The notes under the pieces: generated by a model
What the model saw: the letters and a program-made list of their open reading frames with translations, nothing else
What the model was told of the DNA's origin: nothing
Databases searched by the model: none
Part shown: positions 1 to 9,328 of the stretch, piece by piece
Position numbering within the stretch: position 1 is the first letter of the stretch
Layout: every line of letters starts with the position of its first letter
Assembly: GCA_030168575.1 (NCBI GenBank)
Contig: CP115555.1
Span: forward strand, 310,001-374,000
DNA: 64,000 nucleotides
From: Methanomassiliicoccales archaeon LGM-RCC1
GTDB lineage: Archaea; Thermoplasmatota; Thermoplasmata; Methanomassiliicoccales; Methanomethylophilaceae
Direction of reading: 5' to 3'
Translations under genes and position numbers: made by a program

Positions 1-222
1 ATTGGTGATCAGGACGTCCGAACGGCTGAACCCCGCGTCCTTCATCATCCCTTCCAGGATCTTGCCTGAACGGCCGACGAACGGCCTTCCCTCCAGGTCC
101 TCGTTCTCCCCGGGAGCCTCCCCGACGAAGATTATCCCTGAATCGAAGCTGCCGTCCGGCAGGACGATATTGGTGCGGCCTTCGCACAGTCCGCAGAGGC
201 TGCAATCGGGTTCGGGCCTCAT
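1..222 (-). CDS. Family-4 uracil-DNA glycosylase, C-terminus cut by window edge
   Basis: Excises uracil from DNA. Only the first 74 residues lie in the window. They show the N-terminal cysteine pattern of the iron-sulfur family-4 enzymes (Cys7, Cys10, Cys13) and the GEAPGENED segment that carries the catalytic/uracil-binding loop, followed by GRPFVGRSG. The ATG overlaps the pyrE stop by 4 bases (ATGA), so the two are translationally coupled. The downstream half with the remaining Fe-S cysteine cannot be seen, so activity is inferred from family membership. Confidence 0.9.
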   Translation of the reverse strand, partial: MRPEPDCSLCGLCEGRTNIVLPDGSFDSGIIFVGEAPGENEDLEGRPFVGRSGKILEGMMKDAGFSRSDVLITN

Positions 223-752
223 CTCTTTTCCTTCACGATCTCCGAGGCCTTCACCAGGGAATAGAATTTGACGCCGATCTCGGCATAGTTCTGCTCACCG
301 CCGCTCTCACGGTCGATGACCGACATAGCATTCTCCACCACGGCCCCGTTCTCGCGGAGCGTCTTGATGGCTGCGATGCTTGATCCTGCGGTAGTGACCA
401 CATCCTCGACCACAAGGACCTTGTCCCCGGGGTTGAGGTCTCCCTCGATGAGCTTTCCTGTTCCGTGGTCCTTCTTCTCCTTGCGAACCATGACGTAGGG
501 AATGCCGGTTGCCAACGAGAGCGCGGCCGCCAGAGGGACCGATCCGAGAACGACCCCTGCGATCCTGTCCGGACGGAGGTTCTCGTCCTGCATCTTCTCC
601 GCCATGAGGACGGAGATCATGTAGAGGACCTTCGGGTTGGTACTGGCCTTCTTGATGTCTATGTAGTATTCGCTCTTGGCACCGGATGCCAGCGTGAAGT
701 CTCCGAACTGGAGTGCTCCACAGTCCTTCAATGCAGTTGTGAGTTCGCTCAT
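219..752 (-). CDS. pyrE: Orotate phosphoribosyltransferase
   Basis: Joins orotate to PRPP to give orotidine monophosphate in pyrimidine synthesis; cytosolic. The 177-aa protein is full length for archaeal PyrE. The PRPP-binding motif VLVVEDVVTTAGSS sits near residue 112, and the lysine-rich loop VRKEKKDHGTGK, typical of orotate PRTases, precedes it. It lies 4 bases after carS and overlaps the glycosylase start, forming a carS-pyrE-udg run on the minus strand. Function is secure from the motifs. Confidence 0.96.
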   Translation of the reverse strand: MSELTTALKDCGALQFGDFTLASGAKSEYYIDIKKASTNPKVLYMISVLMAEKMQDENLRPDRIAGVVLGSVPLAAALSLATGIPYVMVRKEKKDHGTGKLIEGDLNPGDKVLVVEDVVTTAGSSIAAIKTLRENGAVVENAMSVIDRESGGEQNYAEIGVKFYSLVKASEIVKEKR

Positions 753-756
753 GTGA

Positions 757-1338
757 TCACCACGGCTCCTTCTTGAGTCCCATCTTGAATCCGATAATGT
801 TCACGATGCGATGGATGAAGAACATTATCAATAATATGAAGATCAGGGCGGCCAGATGCCATCCCTCTATGTAGGTTGCGTAGACCCATCCGGGGAAGAA
901 GAGTGCGGTCACCAGGAATGCACCGATGACGAAATCGTACTGGTCCAGGACAGGCGCCTTCTGACCCCTCTCCATGCCGAACCTCCTCTTGATGAATGCC
1001 CCGCACAGGTCTCCCAGGACCGCTCCGAAGGCGAGGCAGAACAGGATCCCGACATCGGACCAGAATGAAGGTCCGTATCCTCCGTAGTTCTCCGGATCCC
1101 AGAGGGAACCAATGCCCATCAGGATCAATCCCAAGAGAACTCCAGAAAGGCCTCCTCCGAAGAATCCTCCCCATGATTTGCCGTCACCGAAGATACGCTT
1201 GCCTCTCCAGGATTTTCCGAAATCCATCTTGGTCTTCGACTTCTTCCCGAAGACTACGGCTGCGGAGTTCGGGACCATGGCCGGCAGGAAAAGCCAAAGC
1301 CCGGTCACCATGATTGTCAGAATCTCCAGTATCTCCAT
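757..1338 (-). CDS. carS: CDP-archaeol synthase
   Basis: Transfers CMP from CTP to unsaturated archaetidic acid (digeranylgeranylglyceryl phosphate), giving CDP-archaeol, the activated precursor of archaeal polar lipids. The 193-aa protein has several hydrophobic spans (near residues 7-30, 65-80, 95-115, 135-185). The cytoplasmic segment with FGKSWRGKRIFGDGKSWGG near residues 40-60 is the family signature. It fits with the geranylgeranyl reductases and prenyl synthases elsewhere in the window. It shares a 92-bp divergent promoter region with nob1. Confidence 0.93.
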   Translation of the reverse strand: MEILEILTIMVTGLWLFLPAMVPNSAAVVFGKKSKTKMDFGKSWRGKRIFGDGKSWGGFFGGGLSGVLLGLILMGIGSLWDPENYGGYGPSFWSDVGILFCLAFGAVLGDLCGAFIKRRFGMERGQKAPVLDQYDFVIGAFLVTALFFPGWVYATYIEGWHLAALIFILLIMFFIHRIVNIIGFKMGLKKEPW

Positions 1339-1430
1339 TCAGGCACCTTGCATCCAGATATGGGATTGCAGTTAATATCATATCGCTCACCATCCGTCAC
1401 GGTTTTCTATTCCCTCACCGATAGGCACAT

Positions 1431-1889
1431 ATGCTCGTATTGGACAGTTCTGCATTCTTCTCGATGGATGCCTTACCCGAAGAGGAACACGTGTGTCCCC
1501 CAGGCGTCATCAGGGAGCTGGAGAAGTACGAGGATCCCCGTCTATCGCTCTGGGGCGACATGGTTAAGGTCTCCGAATGCTCGAAGGAGTCCCTTCAGAA
1601 GGTCGAGGAGGCCGCCAAGAAGACCGGCGACATAGGGAGGCTATCCCCTGTCGACATGACGGTGCTGGCACTGGCTGTCGATGTCAACGGGACCATATGG
1701 TCCGACGACTACTCCATTCAGAATGTGGCAAGGGTGATGGGGCTCGGTTTCAAACCGGTCGGAATGAAGGGTATAGAGAAGGTCGTCAAGTGGAACTACA
1801 AGTGCATAGGCTGCGGCAAATGGTTCAAGGAGAAGTACCCTGAATGCCCTGTCTGCGGTTCTCCGATGAAGGCCTGCAGAAGGAAATGA
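1431..1889 (+). CDS. nob1: NOB1-type rRNA maturation endonuclease
   Basis: Cleaves the 3' end of pre-16S rRNA during small-subunit maturation. The 152-aa protein has an N-terminal PIN domain (LDSSAFF at residues 4-10 supplies the first catalytic Asp; SPVDMTVLALA near 85 and WSDDYSIQNVA near 103 supply the others) and a C-terminal zinc ribbon with two Cys pairs (CIGC and CPVC) around residues 123-143. This is the archaeal NOB1 architecture. Its stop codon abuts the stop of the convergent geranylgeranyl reductase with no gap. Confidence 0.92.
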   Translation: MLVLDSSAFFSMDALPEEEHVCPPGVIRELEKYEDPRLSLWGDMVKVSECSKESLQKVEEAAKKTGDIGRLSPVDMTVLALAVDVNGTIWSDDYSIQNVARVMGLGFKPVGMKGIEKVVKWNYKCIGCGKWFKEKYPECPVCGSPMKACRRK

Positions 1890-2978
1890 TCACGGGAAGA
1901 TGCGCTTGCATCTGATCAGGTTGCCCATCCTGCGCTTGCCGAGGATCCTCATGCACATCTTGGTAGTGGCATCGGATCTGAAGGCGAAGGTGTCCGCGAG
2001 CTTCTTGTTGAGAGCAGCCATCTTGAGGGGGGAATCCATGATCTCCCTCCACTGCGTCTCATAATTCTGGAGAGATGCTCCGTTGATGACGTTATCCGCC
2101 GCTACCTGACCGCATATGCGGCCTGCGATCATCGCCAGGGGGATTCCTCCTCCGTTGACTGATATCACCTGACCGGCTGCATCTCCGACGACCATTCCGT
2201 TGCCGCTGACGGTCTTGGGGATGGGGCCTTCGCTGGGAACGTACTTCCCGTATACCTTGCCCTCGGCCTTGAAACCGTGCCTGGCCATGAACTTATCGAA
2301 ATATGATGAGAGGGTGCCGTCTGCGAACTTGGGAGAGAATCCTACACCGACGTTCGCACGTCCGTCCTTGGGGATGATCCACCCGTACGCACCGGGCGCG
2401 ATGCCACCGAAGAACATCTGAGTGTAAGGTTCGAAATCCCCTTTGACCTGGGCGGTCACCGCAGGATAGGGGTTCCTGTTCCTCTGCAATCCAAGAGATT
2501 GGGCGACCCTCGAACCGGGACCGTCCGCTCCCACGAGCACCTTGTACTCGATCTCGCCCTTGTCGGTGACGGCGACGCCGTCCCTGATTTCGTTGAAGGC
2601 CTGACCGAGACAGAGCTCTGCTCCGGCCTCCACCGCCAGATCGGCCAGGTACTGATCGAACCTGTCCCTGTCTGTGGTGTATCCGTTGAACTCCAGCGTC
2701 GTGACCCTGTCATCGGGATCGATGAGGTTTATCCCCACGGTATTCAGGCAACGAAGGTCCTCCGGAATGTCGAAGAGGGACTTCATGTCCCTGAGCTTGG
2801 GGAACATGTTCTGAATCTCCTCGTCGGAGGGCATGAACTCGCCGCACCTCACGGGGACTCCGACAACGGGACGCCTCTCGAGGATCTTGACCGATGCTCC
2901 GGCCTGTGCGGCGTATCTTGCGGTCACGCTTCCCGCCGGACCGGATCCGACGACCAGGACATCCACCTTCTCGGCCAT
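1890..2978 (-). CDS. Geranylgeranyl reductase (archaeal lipid), copy 1
   Basis: FAD enzyme expected to saturate the geranylgeranyl chains of archaeal membrane lipids. The 362-aa protein starts with the dinucleotide motif GSGPAGSVTARYAA, carries the second FAD motif (VVGDAAGQVISVNGGGIPLA) near residue 265, and has PGAYGWIIPK near residue 198, matching the PxxYxWxFP lipid-binding signature. It lies 4 bases downstream of the prenyl synthase, so the two are probably co-transcribed. Reduction of another isoprenoid, such as a quinone-like carrier side chain, cannot be excluded. Confidence 0.88.
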   Translation of the reverse strand: MAEKVDVLVVGSGPAGSVTARYAAQAGASVKILERRPVVGVPVRCGEFMPSDEEIQNMFPKLRDMKSLFDIPEDLRCLNTVGINLIDPDDRVTTLEFNGYTTDRDRFDQYLADLAVEAGAELCLGQAFNEIRDGVAVTDKGEIEYKVLVGADGPGSRVAQSLGLQRNRNPYPAVTAQVKGDFEPYTQMFFGGIAPGAYGWIIPKDGRANVGVGFSPKFADGTLSSYFDKFMARHGFKAEGKVYGKYVPSEGPIPKTVSGNGMVVGDAAGQVISVNGGGIPLAMIAGRICGQVAADNVINGASLQNYETQWREIMDSPLKMAALNKKLADTFAFRSDATTKMCMRILGKRRMGNLIRCKRIFP

Positions 2979-2982
2979 GCTA

Positions 2983-3930
2983 TCACATCGTGTCGATGAA
3001 ACTCAATAATGAACTCTTATAATCCGAATCGGGAAGGCCGCTGATGATCTCCCTGGCCTTCTTACTGTATTCCTTGATGATATCCTCGCAGCGCTCCTGT
3101 ATTCCCGCTGCCTTCATGGAGGATACGATCCTCTCTGCATCCTTCTTCTGGATGTCTTTGTCGGAGAAGGCCTGCCTGACCTTCTCCCCGATGCTCTCAT
3201 CGGCCATCGCCAGACAGAGGGGCACTGTCGGGATCCCCTGCATCAGGGTGTCCATCTGTGCGATTCCCTTGCCGTTACCGAACAGGTCCTCGAGATCGTT
3301 ACGGATCCTCAGTACGATCCCCAGTCCCTCTCCCAGGACTCCCATCTCTGCGATGACGGATTCTTTCGCACCGGCCTCCTTGGCCGCGCATTCCATCATC
3401 ACGCTGAGTTCGGATGCCACCCTCTTCTTGATGAGCTCCAGGCACTCGTCCTTGGTAACCGTGGAATCGCCGAGCCTGTCGGTCTGGCTGAATATTCCGT
3501 CGCTGATCATGGTGGAGACCTTCATGATGTACGGAGCGACGTTGGGCGCCTTATCGTAGGCCATGCGGAATCCCATGATGTACATGTAATCGCCTGCGAC
3601 GATGACCTTGGTGGTGGGAGGGATCTTGTGGAAGAGTTTCTTCTTCATCCCTTTAACGTTACCGTCCGCATCGATCATGTCGTGCATGTGGAGGCCGTCG
3701 AAGACCGCTCCGAAGCTGGCTGCCATGTAGACCGCGGTATCGGAGTCCTTGCCTCCGTTGGCGTAGTATGATAGAATTCCGAGAGCGGGCCTGACCTTGT
3801 GATTGCGTGAGGCGATCATATCCTTGCACATCTCGTTGAGCTCGGGATAAGTGCGCATCACACCATCGATGAGGACCTCGTCGACGGACTCTACGTCCTT
3901 CTCGACTATGGAATACCAGCTCTCAGCCAT
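2983..3930 (-). CDS. Trans-prenyl diphosphate synthase with altered Asp motifs
   Basis: Chain-elongating polyprenyl synthetase family, 315 aa. HKVRP near residue 44 matches the IPP-binding region, and GIPTVPLCLA near 235 matches the conserved GKPTLPL stretch. Both catalytic Asp-rich motifs are modified: the first reads HDMID and the second NDLED, where DDxxD is usual, so the leading Asp of each is replaced by His or Asn. The ends are intact. It precedes a geranylgeranyl reductase and is separated from fpoN by about 100 bp with its own TATA-like element. Product chain length, and whether it is active alone or as one subunit of a heteromer, cannot be told. Confidence 0.85.
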   Translation of the reverse strand: MAESWYSIVEKDVESVDEVLIDGVMRTYPELNEMCKDMIASRNHKVRPALGILSYYANGGKDSDTAVYMAASFGAVFDGLHMHDMIDADGNVKGMKKKLFHKIPPTTKVIVAGDYMYIMGFRMAYDKAPNVAPYIMKVSTMISDGIFSQTDRLGDSTVTKDECLELIKKRVASELSVMMECAAKEAGAKESVIAEMGVLGEGLGIVLRIRNDLEDLFGNGKGIAQMDTLMQGIPTVPLCLAMADESIGEKVRQAFSDKDIQKKDAERIVSSMKAAGIQERCEDIIKEYSKKAREIISGLPDSDYKSSLLSFIDTM

Positions 3931-4033
3931 TACACTGGTATCGGAGTGCCGTACTTAACTCTAACCGTGGAAGTGTAAGTCCTGAAAAAGATGAAAGGTA
4001 AGAGGTTTGGGTAAAGGGTTTATTGGATTGTCA

Positions 4034-5518
4034 TCAGATAGTCCAGGATGCTGCCTCGCAGAATCCGTACAGGAGATCGGGGTAGACTCCGAGCACGACG
4101 ACGAAGATCAGACAGATCACGATCGCAACGGTGAATGCTGCGGGGATCTTGAACTTCTCGGTGCTCTCTCCCTTCTCGATGTACATCGCCTTGACTACCC
4201 TTGCGTAGTAGTAAAGCGAGATCGCGGAGTTCAGGACTGCCACGAATGCAAGCCACACCCACTCTCCGGATGCGTCTCCGGGGGTTCCCAGAGCCGATGC
4301 GAACAGGAAGAACTTGGAAGTGAATCCTGCGAGCGGGGGTATACCTGCAAGCGAGAACAGGAACAGCATCATGGCCGCTGCCAGGAAGGGTGCCCTCTTG
4401 GCAAGTCCCCTGTAGTCGGAGATCTTCTCACCGATACCGGCGCAGATGAGTGCACCGACGATGAGGAAGGCTCCTCCCTTCATGAACACGTGGGTGAACA
4501 TGTGGAACATACCTGCTGCCATTGCCTCAGGAGTCATGACTGCCATGATGATCAGGATGTATCCTGCCTGAGCGATGGATGAGTATGCGAGCATCCTCTT
4601 GATGTTGTTCTGTGCGATGGCGACGATGTTTCCGACCGTCATCGTGAACGCTGCGATTATTGCGAAGATGTACTGTGCGACCTCTCCGTAGATGGTTCCT
4701 AACGTTGCCGCTCCGATGAACATTACCAGGAAGACCTGGATGAACACAGCGATTCCCATCTTCTTGGATCCTGTTGCCAGGAACATGGAGACAGGTGAGG
4801 CTGCTCCCTCGTACACATCGGGTGCCCACATGTGGAACGGTACTGCTGCTATCTTGAATCCGTATCCTGCGATCATGCAGATGATACCGATCATGAAGGC
4901 CCAGTTGAATTCCGTGTTGTAGGCGACGAACTCTGCGAGTGCGTAAGTCTCTGTCGTCTGAGCGATTCCGTAGATCATCGAGATTCCGTAGAGGGTCAGT
5001 GCAGTGGACATACCGCCTATGATGGCGTACTTCACAGCTGCCTCTGCGGACCTTCCGTCCTTCCTCTTCAATGCAACCATTGCATACGAGGAGATACTGG
5101 TCAGCTCGACTCCGACGAAGATGGTCAGCAGATCGTAGGATGTCGTAACGAACAGCATACCGGTCGTTGCACCGAAGAGCAGCGAGTAGTATGCTCCGGC
5201 ATGGTTCCTGGTTGTCTCAACGCTTGAGTTGGAGACAAGCACTACGAGGAACAGGACGATCAGGAACAGGAGTCCCATGATCGAGCTGTACTCGTCGAAG
5301 TACACGCCAAGATAGTAGCCGACGTAGCCGTCGACAAGGAGGCACATGTCGATGAACATCGCGAAGATGACGAAGATCATGGCGATTGCCCATGTTGCAG
5401 TGTGCTTCTTTCCGAACATCTGGATGCCGGGCATCACGAGTGCTGCTATGACCAATACGATCATGGCTGCGAGAGGTGTAAGGTCACCGAATATCGATGT
5501 TATGATCTCAGCTACCAT
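4034..5518 (-). CDS. fpoN: Fpo-like complex membrane subunit FpoN
   Basis: Antiporter-like proton-pumping subunit homologous to NuoN, 494 aa with about 14 hydrophobic segments. The proton-antiporter core contains the conserved glutamate in VGVELTSISSYAMVA (near residue 138), a lysine in GYGFKIAAVPFHMWAPDVYEG (near 222), and NNIKRMLAYSSIAQAGY near 300, all standard for the Nuo/Mrp family. It is the last gene of the fpo operon, 1 base after fpoM. A pyrimidine-rich stretch on the minus strand follows it. Confidence 0.95.
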   Translation of the reverse strand: MVAEIITSIFGDLTPLAAMIVLVIAALVMPGIQMFGKKHTATWAIAMIFVIFAMFIDMCLLVDGYVGYYLGVYFDEYSSIMGLLFLIVLFLVVLVSNSSVETTRNHAGAYYSLLFGATTGMLFVTTSYDLLTIFVGVELTSISSYAMVALKRKDGRSAEAAVKYAIIGGMSTALTLYGISMIYGIAQTTETYALAEFVAYNTEFNWAFMIGIICMIAGYGFKIAAVPFHMWAPDVYEGAASPVSMFLATGSKKMGIAVFIQVFLVMFIGAATLGTIYGEVAQYIFAIIAAFTMTVGNIVAIAQNNIKRMLAYSSIAQAGYILIIMAVMTPEAMAAGMFHMFTHVFMKGGAFLIVGALICAGIGEKISDYRGLAKRAPFLAAAMMLFLFSLAGIPPLAGFTSKFFLFASALGTPGDASGEWVWLAFVAVLNSAISLYYYARVVKAMYIEKGESTEKFKIPAAFTVAIVICLIFVVVLGVYPDLLYGFCEAASWTI

Positions 5519-5519
5519 T

Positions 5520-7016
5520 TCAAATCACCCCCATAAGGATGGTGGAGTAGGATTCGATGTACTGGAGAGCCGCATCAGGCCACACTCCGAAGAATGCGAC
5601 CAGGATTGACAGGACCGCCAGGGCCGCGAACTCGAAGTGCGCGACATCGTGAACCTTCGAAAGGTCGATCTTTGTGGTCTCGGGTCCGAACAGGGTCCTC
5701 TGCATTGCCCACAGGTAGTATCCTGCGGTCAGCATGAGGGACAGCATACAGAACAGGAGCATCCAGATCACATCGTTCTCGAGGATGAACTCATAGAACG
5801 CCATGATGACAGGGAACTCTCCCCAGAATCCGACGAGTCCGGGCAGTCCGAGAGATGCCATGAACGCGATCATCATGAATGTCGCATAGATAGGCATCCT
5901 TCCAGCGAGTCCACCGAGGAAGGGGATCTCTCTGGTTCCGACCTTGTGTCCGGTCATACCGCAGACCATGAACAGCATTGCGGTGATGAGTCCGTGTGCG
6001 AACATCTGGAAGACCGCGAATGTGATTCCGGCCTCGGACATACATCCGATACCGAGCATGACCATTCCCATGTGGCTGATGGATGAGAATGCAACCATCT
6101 TCTTGAGGTCTGTCTGTGCGATACATCCGTATGCTCCGTAGATGATGGAGACGATGGCGATCGCGATGATGACCCACTGCCAGACGTATGCTGCATCGGG
6201 CAGGGCCTCGATACAGATACGGATGATACCGTAGGATCCCATCTTCAGCATGACACCGGCCAGAAGGACGGATCCCTCGGTAGGTGCCTCTGTGTGGGCG
6301 TCAGGCAGCCAAGTGTGGAACGGTACTGAAGGCATCTTGACCATGAATCCGAAGAACAGCATGGCGAAGATGAGGGACTGAATAGTGATTCCCGCATTCG
6401 CGATACCGAGCTTGATGGCGTCGAACGAGAAGTTGACTGCCATTCCGGGCTCAACGGACTCGTAACCGAGTACGAAGATACCGATCAGCATGACCAGCGA
6501 TGCTACGTGTGTGTAGATGAAGAACTTGATCGCAGAGTAGTGCCTGCGAGGTCCTCCGTACCATGAGATCATGAAGTACATCGGGATGAGAGTTACCTCC
6601 CACATGATGTAGAACAGGAAGTAGTCGGATGCGGTGTAGACACCCATGAGACCGACTTCCATCGCCATGATCAGGGCGTAGAAGTAGTTGTTGTTCTCCC
6701 TGTGCTCGTCCAACGAGAATACGTTGACGAGGAGGACCAGCAGTGCGGTCAGGAAGACCATCAAGATGCTGAGTCCATCGATTGTCAGAGAGTAGTTCAT
6801 GATGAACGTCGATGTGCTAATCCACTCGAAGCTCTCGCTGAGATCGGCGAAGTCGCCGAACACTCCCAGCATAAGGAGCAGGGAAATGACGAGCGTCACT
6901 GCGGAGAATCCGATAGCGACGTACTTCGAGTACTTCTCCCTCGAACCGCCCATGAGCAGAGCGATTATCGCTCCGATCAGGGGGATGAGGATCAGACTTG
7001 AAAGAATCATACTCAT
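5520..7016 (-). CDS. fpoM: Fpo-like complex membrane subunit FpoM
   Basis: Second antiporter-like proton-pumping subunit, homologous to NuoM, 498 aa, multi-pass. Seen: the conserved glutamate in FYIMWEVTLIPMYFMISWYGG (residues near 135), KMPSVPFHTWLPDAHTEAPT near 228 with the key lysine, and LKKMVAFSSISHMGMVMLG near 305. It lies between fpoL and fpoN with 1-base gaps, so translation is probably coupled. The family role is to couple electron transfer in the hydrophilic arm to proton translocation. Confidence 0.95.
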   Translation of the reverse strand: MSMILSSLILIPLIGAIIALLMGGSREKYSKYVAIGFSAVTLVISLLLMLGVFGDFADLSESFEWISTSTFIMNYSLTIDGLSILMVFLTALLVLLVNVFSLDEHRENNNYFYALIMAMEVGLMGVYTASDYFLFYIMWEVTLIPMYFMISWYGGPRRHYSAIKFFIYTHVASLVMLIGIFVLGYESVEPGMAVNFSFDAIKLGIANAGITIQSLIFAMLFFGFMVKMPSVPFHTWLPDAHTEAPTEGSVLLAGVMLKMGSYGIIRICIEALPDAAYVWQWVIIAIAIVSIIYGAYGCIAQTDLKKMVAFSSISHMGMVMLGIGCMSEAGITFAVFQMFAHGLITAMLFMVCGMTGHKVGTREIPFLGGLAGRMPIYATFMMIAFMASLGLPGLVGFWGEFPVIMAFYEFILENDVIWMLLFCMLSLMLTAGYYLWAMQRTLFGPETTKIDLSKVHDVAHFEFAALAVLSILVAFFGVWPDAALQYIESYSTILMGVI

Positions 7017-7017
7017 A

Positions 7018-9018
7018 TCAGAAACCTCCCAGTAATGCGAAGATCACAATGCAGAGCACGGATAGGACCGATACTCCGAGCAGCACGATGGACGAGTAGT
7101 CCTGCACGTGTCCGGTCTGGACCTTGCTGAGGACATCTCCTCCTCCGACGACTGCTGCGGACAGACCGTTGACAGTTCCGTCCACGATCTGCCTGTCGAC
7201 GTAGTTGACTCCCTTTGCGACTCCGTAACCGAACTTCCATGAGATCTGGTTGTAGAGGTCGGGGAACCACCATCTCTTTGTGAGTGCTTTGTACAGTCCA
7301 GACTCTCCGTTCTTGTTGAACTTTCCGGGGTTGATGGACTGCTTTACGTACATGCCGTATGCGATGAGGATACCAATTGCCGCGAGCACCAGAGTGAGGT
7401 AGGTGTACGGGTTGGTGAACAGCTCGATTCCGTGCTCGGTTCCGTCGATCATGACTCCCTCGAATGCAAGCATCTGGTCGAGTCCGAAGAACATGAACAG
7501 TCCGCTGATCAGTGCGAATACCGCGAGGATGATCAAGGGGGTGGTCATTGTCTTGGGAGACTCTCCGTGGCAGTGCTGTGCGTTCTCGCGGGGCTCGCCC
7601 ATGAAGGTCATGAACCACATGCGGAACATGTAGAACGCCGTCATGAATGCGGTAACGACTGCGAGGATCCAAAGGACGAGGAACCATGTGGTTGCGTCTC
7701 CGACACCGTGCTCGAATGCAAGCATAGCGGTATCGATGACCAGATCCTTGGACCAGAATCCGCTGAAGATCGGGATTCCAGCGATGGACAGACATCCGAA
7801 GAGCATGGTGATTGCTGTTATCTTCATCTTTCCGAACAGGCCACCCATCAGCCTCATGTCCTCTGTTCCGGTTCCGTGGATGACGGATCCGGAGCCCATG
7901 AACAGGAGTGCCTTGAAGAAGGCGTGGTTGACCATGTGGAAGCATCCTGCGAAGAATCCGAGCGCTCCGAGCTCGTAGTATCCGAGCGACCAGAGGTATC
8001 CTCCTGCTCCCAGAGCGAGGATCATGTATCCGAGCTGTGAGACGGTGGAGTAGGCCAGGACCTTCTTGATGTTCATGTTGTTGAGAGCCATGGTGGCTGC
8101 GATGAAGGCGGTTACGCCTCCGATGATGCCCACGAAGAGCATGACATTGCCGTCCATGACGTAGATGGGGAAGGCCCTTGCTACGAGGTAGACTCCGGCC
8201 TTAACCATGGTTGCTGCGTGTATCAGAGATGATACTGTGGTAGGACCTGCCATTGCATCAGGCAGCCAGTCGTGCAGAGGGAACTGAGCGCTCTTTCCGA
8301 TGACTCCTCCGAACATGAGGAGGAGACCGAGGGTCATGAGCTCGGGGTTCGACTGTGCGACCTGCTCTGCTGCTGCGAACATGTCCGTGTAGTCCAAGCT
8401 GTGGAACAGGTTGAGGAAGATGAACAGGCCTCCCATGAGGCAGACATCTCCCATACGGGTGACGAGGAAAGCCTTCTTTGCTGCGGATGCCGCGTTGGCG
8501 GAAGCAGCGTCTCCCTCGTGGTGCCTGAATGACCAGAATCCGATCAGCAGGTAGGAACAGAGTCCCATGACCTCCCAGAAGATGAACAGCTCCAGGAAGT
8601 TGCTTGATACGATGAGTCCGAGCATTCCGGTAAGGAACAGCGAGACCTCGGCGTAGTACCTGTTCTTCCTCTCTCCCTGGTCGTGCATGTAGCCGATCGA
8701 GTAGATGAAGATCAGTGTCGAGATGAAGGACGAGAACAGCATCATCATGCATGTCAGTCCGTCGACGTAGTATCCGAGGTTCAGTGTGTAGTCGCCGATG
8801 GCGAACCACCTGATCGATTCGGTAATGGGAAGTCCCATTTCGTATTCGGAGCTGCCGAGGTACTCCACGCTGATCGCCAGTGCGATCAGGAACGAGAGCA
8901 GGGCTCCGGCTATTGCGATGTAACCACCCTTCTCGGGTGTCTTCCTTCCGATGATACCGATGATGAGGAAACACATCATAGGGATGAAAGGAACGAGCCA
9001 TGTGTATTCAGCTATCAT
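7018..9018 (-). CDS. fpoL: Fpo-like complex membrane subunit FpoL
   Basis: Largest antiporter-like subunit, homologous to NuoL, 666 aa. The core motifs are FIFWEVMGLCSYLLIGFW near residue 148, KSAQFPLHDWLPDAMAGPTTVSS near 240 and NIKKVLAYSTVSQLGYM near 318. The C-terminal third continues beyond the 14-helix core and ends with a hydrophobic segment, as expected for the lateral helix that braces FpoM and FpoN. Gaps to fpoK and fpoM are 1 base each. Length is normal for NuoL/FpoL. Confidence 0.95.
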   Translation of the reverse strand: MIAEYTWLVPFIPMMCFLIIGIIGRKTPEKGGYIAIAGALLSFLIALAISVEYLGSSEYEMGLPITESIRWFAIGDYTLNLGYYVDGLTCMMMLFSSFISTLIFIYSIGYMHDQGERKNRYYAEVSLFLTGMLGLIVSSNFLELFIFWEVMGLCSYLLIGFWSFRHHEGDAASANAASAAKKAFLVTRMGDVCLMGGLFIFLNLFHSLDYTDMFAAAEQVAQSNPELMTLGLLLMFGGVIGKSAQFPLHDWLPDAMAGPTTVSSLIHAATMVKAGVYLVARAFPIYVMDGNVMLFVGIIGGVTAFIAATMALNNMNIKKVLAYSTVSQLGYMILALGAGGYLWSLGYYELGALGFFAGCFHMVNHAFFKALLFMGSGSVIHGTGTEDMRLMGGLFGKMKITAITMLFGCLSIAGIPIFSGFWSKDLVIDTAMLAFEHGVGDATTWFLVLWILAVVTAFMTAFYMFRMWFMTFMGEPRENAQHCHGESPKTMTTPLIILAVFALISGLFMFFGLDQMLAFEGVMIDGTEHGIELFTNPYTYLTLVLAAIGILIAYGMYVKQSINPGKFNKNGESGLYKALTKRWWFPDLYNQISWKFGYGVAKGVNYVDRQIVDGTVNGLSAAVVGGGDVLSKVQTGHVQDYSSIVLLGVSVLSVLCIVIFALLGGF

Positions 9019-9019
9019 C

Positions 9020-9328
9020 TTACCACCTCATAGATGTGAGCTCAGCATCATCGAGCTCCGTGGACTTTCTAATCTTGTATGCGTTGAGCAGGATAGCGAT
9101 TCCCACTGCGACCTCTGCCGCTGCGACGGAGATCGACATGATGACGAACGCCTGACCGACGATATCGTAGTTGAATGCCGCGAATGTGACGAAGTTGATG
9201 TTCGCCGCGTTGAGCATAAGCTCGATACACATCAGGACGACGATCGCGTTGCTCTTCGTCAGGACACCGTATGCCCCGATACAGAAGAGGATCGCTCCGA
9301 GGACGAGGAAGTACTCCATTGGAATCAT
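9020..9328 (-). CDS. fpoK: Fpo-like complex membrane subunit FpoK
   Basis: NuoK homologue, 102 aa with three transmembrane helices. MCIELMLNAANINFVTFA near residues 33-50 carries the conserved membrane-embedded glutamate of NuoK helix 2. VAAAEVAVGIAILLNAYKI near 68 carries the second one. It starts 4 bases inside the end of the upstream fpoJ C-terminal gene, typical of tight coupling in Nuo-type operons. Confidence 0.95.
   Translation of the reverse strand: MIPMEYFLVLGAILFCIGAYGVLTKSNAIVVLMCIELMLNAANINFVTFAAFNYDIVGQAFVIMSISVAAAEVAVGIAILLNAYKIRKSTELDDAELTSMRW

Noticed and set aside
7013-7945. 310-codon frame antisense-frame to fpoL
   Set aside because: It lies inside the fpoL gene in another frame, is Arg/His-rich with no motif and no ribosome-binding site; a shadow of the GC-rich coding sequence.
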